NCBI GenBank assembly: GCA_040756995.1
Contig: JBFLYK010000059.1
Span: forward strand, 1 to 38,640
DNA length: 38,640 bases
Direction: 5' to 3'
Source: BP-133 sp040756995
GTDB taxonomy: Bacteria; Actinomycetota; Acidimicrobiia; IMCC26256; BP-133
A program made the position numbers and the translations under genes. Positions 33,205 through 38,640 of this stretch are shown in pieces (the stretch's first letter is position 1; every line of letters begins with the position of its first letter). A model generated the notes under the pieces. That model had not been told where the DNA came from. It did no database searches and was given only the letters and a program-made list of their open reading frames with translations.

Positions 33205-34782
33205 ATGAACCTGGGTGAGATCCTCGCGGACTCGGCCCGCCACCATCCCGACCGTATCGCCATCGTGTGGCACGACGGGCAGGAACGGCGCACCTACCGG
33301 CAGCTCGACGACCGTGCCGCGGCGCTGGCCGCCGGTCTCGTCGAGGAGCTGAAGGTCCAGCCCGGCGACCGCATCGCGGTGATGATGTCGAACAGCCCCG
33401 AACTGCTCGAGACGTTGTTCGCGGTGTGGAAGGCGGGGGCGACGATCTCACCGCTCAACGCCCGGCTCACCCGGGAGGAGATCCAGTACCAGGTCAACGA
33501 CTGCGAGGCGAAGGTCTTCATCGTCGGAGCGGAGTTCACCGAGGCCGCCCTCGGTCTGCGGGACCAGCTCGGCGTGGAGGCCTTCGTCCTCGAGTCCGAA
33601 TCCGACGCCCAGGATCCCGGAACTTCCGGGGACGGGCTCGTCGGGCTCGGCGCGCTGCGGGACCGTCACGCCGGCAAGGTGCCGCCCGATCCCGGCACGG
33701 TCGACACCGACGTCGCCTGGCTGGCCTACACGTCGGGCACCACCGGCCGCCCCAAGGGCGCCATGCTCAGCCACGGTTGTCTCACGTTCGTGGCCGTCAG
33801 CTGGCTGGCCGACCTGCAGCGGCTGGAACCGGAGGACGTGGCCCTCGTGGCCGCGCCCCTCACCCACGGCGCCGGCATCATGGCGCTGGCCTTCGTCATG
33901 AAGGCCGCCACCCAGGTGCTGGCCCACGGCTTCGACCCGGCCAAGATCCTCGCCACCATCGAGAAGGAGAAGATCACCCACACCTGGATGGTCCCCACCC
34001 AGATCCGGATGATCCTCGACAGCCCGGCGCTCGAGGAGGCCGATCTCTCAACGCTGAAGACCCTCGTCTACGGCGGCGCGCCGATGTACGTGGAGGACCT
34101 CAAGGAGGCCATCCGCCGTATCGGGCCGATCTTCGTGCAGCTCTTCGCCCAGACCGAATCCCCCATGACCGGCACCTACATGCGGGCCCAGGACCACGTC
34201 CTCGAAGGCCCGGGCAGCGAACGGCTCGCCTCCTGCGGCCACGCCCGTTCCGGCATGGAGGTGGCCATCCTCGACGAGCAGGACCGGCGCCTCCCGCCCG
34301 GCGAGGTCGGTGAGATCTGCATCAAGGGCCCGGCCCTCATGAACGGCTACTGGAAGCAGCCCGAGGCCACCGCCGAGACGCTGCGCAACGGCTGGCTCCA
34401 CACCGGCGACATCGGCCGGATGGACGAGGCGGGCTACGTCTTCATCATGGACCGCAGCAAGGACATGGTGATCTCCGGCGGGCTCAACGTGTACCCCCGG
34501 GAGATCGAAGAGGTTCTCCTCCGCCACCCCGCCGTCAGCCAGGCGGCGGTGATCGGCGTGCCCGACCCCAAGTGGGGCGAGGCCGTCAAGGCCGTCGTGG
34601 TGGCCGACGGCCGCGGGCTGACCGAGGCCGACGTGATCGCCTTCGCCGGGGAGCACCTCGCCGGCTACAAGAAGCCGAAGTCCGTCGACTTCGTGGCCGA
34701 TCTGCCCAAGACGACCTACGGGAAGATCGACAAGAAGGCGATCCGGGCGCCCTACTGGGAGGGGCGCGACCGCATGGTCTAG
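33205..34782 (+). CDS. Acyl-CoA ligase (FadD-like, AMP-forming)
   Basis: A 525-residue adenylate-forming ligase. It shows AYTSGTTGRPKGAML, the A5 motif LFAQTESPMTG (with Gln-Thr-Glu), LHTGDIGRMDEAGYVFIMDR, the hinge SKDMVISGGLNVYPREIEE and the C-terminal Lys in KTTYGKIDKKA. The length fits the medium-chain, aromatic or bile-acid-like acyl-CoA ligase branch. ATG 33205 has GGAGGGCGAGC upstream, 28 nt after the saccharopine-like gene. It belongs to a catabolic group with an F420/LLM enzyme and differs clearly from the FAA1-like ligase at 16177. The substrate is not predictable from sequence alone. Confidence 0.92.
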   Translation: MNLGEILADSARHHPDRIAIVWHDGQERRTYRQLDDRAAALAAGLVEELKVQPGDRIAVMMSNSPELLETLFAVWKAGATISPLNARLTREEIQYQVNDCEAKVFIVGAEFTEAALGLRDQLGVEAFVLESESDAQDPGTSGDGLVGLGALRDRHAGKVPPDPGTVDTDVAWLAYTSGTTGRPKGAMLSHGCLTFVAVSWLADLQRLEPEDVALVAAPLTHGAGIMALAFVMKAATQVLAHGFDPAKILATIEKEKITHTWMVPTQIRMILDSPALEEADLSTLKTLVYGGAPMYVEDLKEAIRRIGPIFVQLFAQTESPMTGTYMRAQDHVLEGPGSERLASCGHARSGMEVAILDEQDRRLPPGEVGEICIKGPALMNGYWKQPEATAETLRNGWLHTGDIGRMDEAGYVFIMDRSKDMVISGGLNVYPREIEEVLLRHPAVSQAAVIGVPDPKWGEAVKAVVVADGRGLTEADVIAFAGEHLAGYKKPKSVDFVADLPKTTYGKIDKKAIRAPYWEGRDRMV

Positions 34783-34785
34783 CGT
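34780..34785 (+). promoter_or_regulatory. Possible -10 formed by the ligase stop codon
   Basis: TAGCGT consists of the ligase stop TAG plus CGT, matches TANNNT and ends 8 nt before the ATG of the LLM gene at 34794, where no ribosome-binding site is visible. It may drive a leaderless internal transcript, but a single TANNNT match is weak evidence by itself. Confidence 0.35.
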
Positions 34786-34793
34786 CCCCCCGC

Positions 34794-35804
34794 ATGAAAA
34801 TCGACCTGTTGCTGGCCGGCTGCCCGCTGGGGCGGGTGGCCGAAACCGCCCGGCGGGCCGAGGCGGCCGGCTACGACGGGATCTTCGTCCCCGAGGCGGT
34901 CAACGAACCGTTCCTGACCGCGGCGGTGGGCCTGGAGGCGACCAGCCGCATCGAGATGGGGCCGGCCATCGCCCTGGCCTTCGTCCGCAGCCCGATGGTG
35001 ACGGCCATGGCGGCCTGGGAACTGCAGGCCATGAGCGGCGGCCGGTTCCGGCTCGGGCTCGGACCCCAGGTCAAGGCCCACAACGAGCGCCGCTTCTCGG
35101 TGCCCTACGAGAAGCCGGCGGCCAAGCTGGCCGAGCAGGTGCGGGCGCTGCGGGCCATCTGGGCCGCCTTCGCCGGCGAGGCGCCGCTCGACTTCCACGG
35201 CGAGTTCTACCGGTTCGACCTGCTCACCGAGTTCTTCAATCCCGGCCCGATCGACGCTCCCCCGCCCCCCGTCTACCTGGCGGCGGTGAACCCGTACTCC
35301 TTCCGCATGGCCGGCGAGGTGGCCGACGGCGTGCACGTCCACCCGCTCCACACCGTGCGCTACCTGACCGAGGTGGCCTATCCGGCACTGGACGAGGGTC
35401 TGGCCCGGTCCGGCCGCCGCCGGGAGGACATCGACCTCAGCGCCCAGGTGATGGTCGTCGCCGGGGAGGGCGAGGAGGGCCGCCGGATGCACGAAGCGGT
35501 GCGGGCCCAGATCGCCTTCTACGGCTCCACCCGCACCTACAAGGCGCCGCTGGAGCTGGCCGGCTACGGCGACCTCAACGCCGAGCTGCACCGGCTGATG
35601 GCCACTGGCGACCGGGAGGCGTTGCTGGCCGCCGTCCCGGATGAACTCGTCGACGAGTTCGCCGTCCGGGGCGACACCTGGGAGGACGTCGCCGCCAACG
35701 CCCGCAAGCGCTACGACGGGATCGTCGACCGGATCAGCCTCTACTTCCTGCCGCCGCTCGACGACCCCGAGGCATCCCGCGTCCCGGCTGCGTTCCACGG
35801 CTAG
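34794..35804 (+). CDS. F420-dependent LLM-class oxidoreductase
   Basis: A 336-residue TIM-barrel enzyme of the luciferase-like monooxygenase superfamily, closest in style to TIGR03617-type F420-dependent proteins. Features: EAAGYDGIFVPEAVN, GPAIALAFVRSPMVTAMAAWEL, GGRFRLGLGPQVKAHNERRF and VYLAAVNPYSFRMAGEVADGVHVHP. The GLGPQV element is the typical F420-binding loop of actinobacterial members. Use of deazaflavin F420 fits an actinobacterium. The ATG is 11 nt after the ligase stop without a visible ribosome-binding site. It probably reduces or oxidises an intermediate of the same catabolic route as the ligase, but its substrate is unknown. Confidence 0.9.
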   Translation: MKIDLLLAGCPLGRVAETARRAEAAGYDGIFVPEAVNEPFLTAAVGLEATSRIEMGPAIALAFVRSPMVTAMAAWELQAMSGGRFRLGLGPQVKAHNERRFSVPYEKPAAKLAEQVRALRAIWAAFAGEAPLDFHGEFYRFDLLTEFFNPGPIDAPPPPVYLAAVNPYSFRMAGEVADGVHVHPLHTVRYLTEVAYPALDEGLARSGRRREDIDLSAQVMVVAGEGEEGRRMHEAVRAQIAFYGSTRTYKAPLELAGYGDLNAELHRLMATGDREALLAAVPDELVDEFAVRGDTWEDVAANARKRYDGIVDRISLYFLPPLDDPEASRVPAAFHG

Positions 35805-35807
35805 GTT
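35802..35807 (+). promoter_or_regulatory. Possible -10 formed by the LLM stop codon
   Basis: TAGGTT consists of the LLM stop codon plus GTT, and ends 7 nt before the GTG of the DedA-like gene at 35815, again with no ribosome-binding site. Same arrangement as at 34780. Confidence 0.4.
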
Positions 35808-35814
35808 CCTGGCG

Positions 35815-36531
35815 GTGAACGAGGAGGGGGACGAGCCGCAGGCAAGCGAGGTGACGCGGCCGAGCCGGAAGCGGTTGGCAATCGTCGTCGTCCCCATCGT
35901 CGGCCTCATCATCTGCGGCTACATCGGCGACGCCCTCACCACCACCTGGGCCGACCGGCATCCGCTGTGGCTGGTGCTGCTCAACGCCCGCAGCCGGATC
36001 CTCGTCCTCACCACCAACCAGCTCGACGCCGCTTCCTACTACATCGCCGCCGGGCTGCGGCTGCTGGCCTCCGACCCGCTCTTCTACCTGCTCGGCCGGT
36101 GGTACGGCGACGCCATGATCCAGTGGGTCGAGAACCGGTCGAAGACCTTCGGCGAGCAGATCCGGCTCTACGAACGGGCCTTCGCCAAGGCGGCCTACCC
36201 GCTGGTGTTCCTCATGCCCAACCCCTACATCTGCCTCTTCGCCGGGGCGTCGGGCATGCGGGTGGGCAGCTTCTTCACCCTCAATATCGCCGGCACGGTG
36301 GCCCGCCTCTATCTCATCCGCCGCCTCGGCGAGGCGTTCGACGAGCCGATCCAGGCGGTGCTGCGGTTCTTCGCCCGCTACCGGCTGCCGCTGTTCATCG
36401 CCAGCGTGGCGCTGGTGTTCTTCATCATCTGGAGCGACCGCCGCTCGGGGAAGGACGAGATCGGCTCGATGCTCGATCTGGCCGAGCACCCGCCGGACGA
36501 GCCGGGCGAGGACGATTCAGCGGCGCAGTAA
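35815..36531 (+). CDS. DedA/VTT-like membrane protein
   Basis: A 238-residue membrane protein with four to five hydrophobic segments. It contains the DedA/VTT-type core: DPLFYLLGRWYGDAM, then FAKAAYPLVFLMPNPYICLFAGASGMRVGSFF, given here in parts (AAYPLVFLMPNP and CLFAGASGMRVGSFF), followed by NIAGTVARLYLIRRLG. DedA-family proteins move lipids or carry out proton-dependent membrane transport. The GTG at 35815 is chosen because the upstream part of the frame lies inside the LLM gene; there is no clear ribosome-binding site. The C-terminus is acidic. Its last 15 nt overlap the end of the convergent transglutaminase gene. Confidence 0.78.
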   Translation: MNEEGDEPQASEVTRPSRKRLAIVVVPIVGLIICGYIGDALTTTWADRHPLWLVLLNARSRILVLTTNQLDAASYYIAAGLRLLASDPLFYLLGRWYGDAMIQWVENRSKTFGEQIRLYERAFAKAAYPLVFLMPNPYICLFAGASGMRVGSFFTLNIAGTVARLYLIRRLGEAFDEPIQAVLRFFARYRLPLFIASVALVFFIIWSDRRSGKDEIGSMLDLAEHPPDEPGEDDSAAQ

Positions 36532-38640
36532 CGGGCGCGGGTCAAGGCGCCGGCGCCAGCGCAGCCAATGGGGGTCATGGGCGTCGAGCGCCCGCACCAC
36601 CCGCTCCGAGGCCGTCCAGGCCTCACCGCCGCCGTCCCCGGGCGCCGGCCCGTAGGCCGCGCCGTTGACGAGGACGGCCAGGCGCCGCAGGGCCGGCGCC
36701 AGCCCCGGCCGGCTGCCCCCCGCCCGGCGGGCGAACTCCAGCGGGGTCTCCTCCGCCCGGCGGGGCAGCCCCGCCTCTCCCAGCCGCTCGAGCGTTTCGG
36801 ACCAGGCGGCCAGAACCGCCTCGCCGGAGGGAGCCCGGTGCCGGGTGGTGCGCCGGCGAGCCTTGACCGCCGGCGGCAGGGCCAGCAGACCGAGGGTGGC
36901 CGCGCCCAGCCACCACACCGTGCGGCGGTCGGAGACCGCCTCGGTCAGGCCGCCGGCCCGGCCGCCGGGGCCGGCGTCGACACCGGCGCCGCCACCGGGA
37001 TCGATGCGGGCCAGGGCCGTCGATTCGGCCCCTCCGGAGCCGCGGGTCGACGCCAGCCGCTCAACGGTGTTCGACGGCCGCACCCGGGCGTCCGGATCGG
37101 GCAGCACACGGTTCGGCGTCGGCTCGAACGGCGTCCACCCCAGACCGGCGAGGAAGACCTCTGGCCAGGCGTGCGCTTCCCGGGTGGTGACCCGCCACAG
37201 GCCGGTGGTCTCGTCGTAGGTACCGGGCGTGAAGCCCACCGCCAGCCGGGTGGGTAGACCCAGGGCCCGGGCCATGGCGGCGAAGGCGCCGGCGAACTGC
37301 TCGCAGTACCCCCGCCGGGACGTGAACAGGAAGTTGTGCAGCGCGGTGGTCGACGCGCCCGGTGGGGCGGTCTCGTCGTAGATGAACCCGACCCGCAGGC
37401 TGTCCTCCAGCGCCGCCGCCCGCTCGTAGGGCGTGGTCGCTCCGGCGGTGAACCGTTCGGCGAGCTCTCGCACGGCCCGGGGGAAGCCCCGGGGCAGGGT
37501 GAGATAGCGGGCGACGGCGGCCGGCGGCCCGGCGGCGACGGCGCTGGCCGGCGGGCGCTGCTCGGCCGGGTCCGGAGGCAGACGGGACTCTACGCGGTAA
37601 GCCCGCACGGCCCGGGAACCCTTCTTCGTCACCAGGGAATCGGTGACGGGATCGAGCCGGGCGCCGGCGGCCCGGATCCGGATCGCCTTTCCGGCGGCCG
37701 GAAGCCAGGGCGAGTCGAGCCCCGAGAGCCGGTAGTCCTGGGGCAGGGCCTCGGCGGGCCCCGCCGAGCCGTCGGCGGTCGGGCCGTCCTGCCGGAAGAG
37801 CGCCGGCCGCGACGGTGACCAGCGCCGGCCGTCGAACCGGTCCAGCGCCGTCAGGCGCCAGTAGGCCGGAGCCGCGGAGCGCACGGTGAACAGCTCGGTC
37901 CGGCGCTCCGTGAGCAGCTGCGGCTGGATGTCGACCAGGGGGTTCAGCTCCACCCGCGACACGTCCAGCGTCACCCCGAAGGCGTGGACGTCGACGACCG
38001 CCCGGCCGATCCCCGGCACGATGGGCCCGACGACGACGGCCGCCACCCCGATGACCAGCACCGGCCCGGCGACCCCGAGCCGGCGGGGCGGCGGCCGGCC
38101 CGCAGTCCAGGCGGCGAAGATCCCCGCCGTGCGCCCGCTCCGCGCCGCGGCGCGACCCGCCCGGCGGAGCGGAACGGCCTCCAGAGTCGGGAGGGCGGTG
38201 GCCCGATCGAGGGCGGCATAGAGCGCCGTGGCGGTGGCGAAGGCGAACGTCAGCGGGATCCGCCACCGGCCGGTGCCGAGGGCGGCCACCAGCACGGGCA
38301 AGGTGGCCAGCGGCAGGACGGCCGGCAGGCCCGCCCGCCGGCGGCGGGCCAGCCAGTCGGCCCCGGCGGCGGCGACCCAGAGCCCGCTCACCACCAGGAG
38401 GATGAGCTCCGGCGTCGTGGGGGCCGGAACGATCGCCGCCCGCAGCGCCTCCGGCGCCCGCCCCGCGGCCCGGACGAGGGCCGAAAGTGTGGCCGGCGTC
38501 GGAACGCCGTAGGCGGTGTGCCCCCCGACCCGCTCGGCCAGAAGCAGGAGAAGCCCGAAGCAATGGGCGCCCGCCACCGCGCCCGCCGGCCACCGCCGCG
38601 TGACCGCCCCGACCGCATGGGCCCCCGCCACCGCCCCGAA
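36517..38640 (-). CDS. TgpA-like membrane transglutaminase (5' partial)
   Basis: A membrane-anchored protein of the TgpA/DUF3488 type, at least 704 residues. The reading frame is open to the window edge, so the true start (and probably some N-terminal helices) lies outside; the GTG at 38631 is likely internal. Several hydrophobic segments fill the first ~230 residues, then an extracytoplasmic domain contains the transglutaminase core with catalytic Cys in RRGYCEQFAGAF, His in REAHAWPEVFL and a downstream TPFEPTP. A last transmembrane helix (WWLGAATLGLLALPPAV) and a cytosolic DUF4129-like tail end the protein. In actinobacteria such genes often sit next to MoxR ATPase and DUF58 genes; those would lie upstream, beyond the window. 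Confidence 0.9.
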   Translation of the reverse strand, partial: FGAVAGAHAVGAVTRRWPAGAVAGAHCFGLLLLLAERVGGHTAYGVPTPATLSALVRAAGRAPEALRAAIVPAPTTPELILLVVSGLWVAAAGADWLARRRRAGLPAVLPLATLPVLVAALGTGRWRIPLTFAFATATALYAALDRATALPTLEAVPLRRAGRAAARSGRTAGIFAAWTAGRPPPRRLGVAGPVLVIGVAAVVVGPIVPGIGRAVVDVHAFGVTLDVSRVELNPLVDIQPQLLTERRTELFTVRSAAPAYWRLTALDRFDGRRWSPSRPALFRQDGPTADGSAGPAEALPQDYRLSGLDSPWLPAAGKAIRIRAAGARLDPVTDSLVTKKGSRAVRAYRVESRLPPDPAEQRPPASAVAAGPPAAVARYLTLPRGFPRAVRELAERFTAGATTPYERAAALEDSLRVGFIYDETAPPGASTTALHNFLFTSRRGYCEQFAGAFAAMARALGLPTRLAVGFTPGTYDETTGLWRVTTREAHAWPEVFLAGLGWTPFEPTPNRVLPDPDARVRPSNTVERLASTRGSGGAESTALARIDPGGGAGVDAGPGGRAGGLTEAVSDRRTVWWLGAATLGLLALPPAVKARRRTTRHRAPSGEAVLAAWSETLERLGEAGLPRRAEETPLEFARRAGGSRPGLAPALRRLAVLVNGAAYGPAPGDGGGEAWTASERVVRALDAHDPHWLRWRRRLDPRPLLRR

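Overview
The window is 38.6 kb of very GC-rich DNA, densely coded on both strands, with frequent GTG starts, ATGA/GTGA/TGATG gene overlaps and several probable leaderless genes. Together with an F420-type luciferase-like enzyme, a PucR regulator, a TgpA-like transglutaminase and fused LivM-LivG and CopC-CopD proteins, this points to an actinobacterium, perhaps of the Acidimicrobiia type. The class is an inference, because there is no rRNA or other taxonomic marker here. I saw no tRNA, insertion sequence, phage gene or CRISPR array, and no gene-free stretch longer than about 140 bp.

Layout. (1) 2-6558 (+): a branched-chain amino acid-type (HAAT) ABC importer, made of a substrate-binding protein cut by the window edge, LivH, a fused LivM-LivG and LivF, then an unknown secreted protein. 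(2) 6569-9110 (+): a CopC-CopD copper protein and a lipoprotein, convergent with an orphan histidine kinase (9100-10617, -). (3) 10668-11045 (+): a small lipoprotein. (4) 11050-18051 (-): a second complete HAAT importer (H-M-K-F-G) behind a long-chain acyl-CoA ligase. A molybdopterin oxidoreductase (18189-20333, +) diverges from the ligase across a region with an 18-bp palindrome. (5) 20341-20661 (-): a PRC-barrel protein.

(6) 20709-26810 (-) is the most interesting part. It is a tightly overlapping nine-gene operon for a bacterial multicomponent (diiron) monooxygenase: hydroxylase beta, hydroxylase alpha with a YHS domain, a TmoB-like gamma subunit, two SCP2-like lipid-carrier proteins, a short MetE-like zinc enzyme that resembles epoxyalkane:coenzyme M transferases, an MmoB/DmpM effector protein, a thioredoxin-fold [2Fe-2S] protein and an SDR dehydrogenase. 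Neither an NADH reductase nor a Rieske ferredoxin is present. The beta subunit carries a complete six-residue diiron ligand set with the same spacing as the alpha subunit, whereas beta subunits of characterised relatives bind no iron. A second SDR diverges from the operon over a 30-bp gap that holds overlapping -10 elements.

(7) 26841-28999: the divergent SDR, a small lipoprotein related to the one at 10668, and an AbiEi/DUF559-type protein. (8) 29101-31952 (-): two SDRs and a PucR regulator. (9) 32046-36531 (+): a saccharopine dehydrogenase-like reductase, an acyl-CoA ligase, an F420/LLM oxidoreductase and a DedA-like membrane protein. (10) 36517-38640 (-): a TgpA-like transglutaminase cut by the window edge.

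Taken together, the window looks like a catabolic region. Two importers of the family that carries amino acids, amides and organic acids, two acyl-CoA ligases, four SDRs, an LLM oxidoreductase and a novel-looking diiron oxygenase with lipid-carrier proteins suggest uptake, oxidation and CoA activation of a hydrophobic or carboxylic substrate. The actual substrate cannot be read from the sequence.
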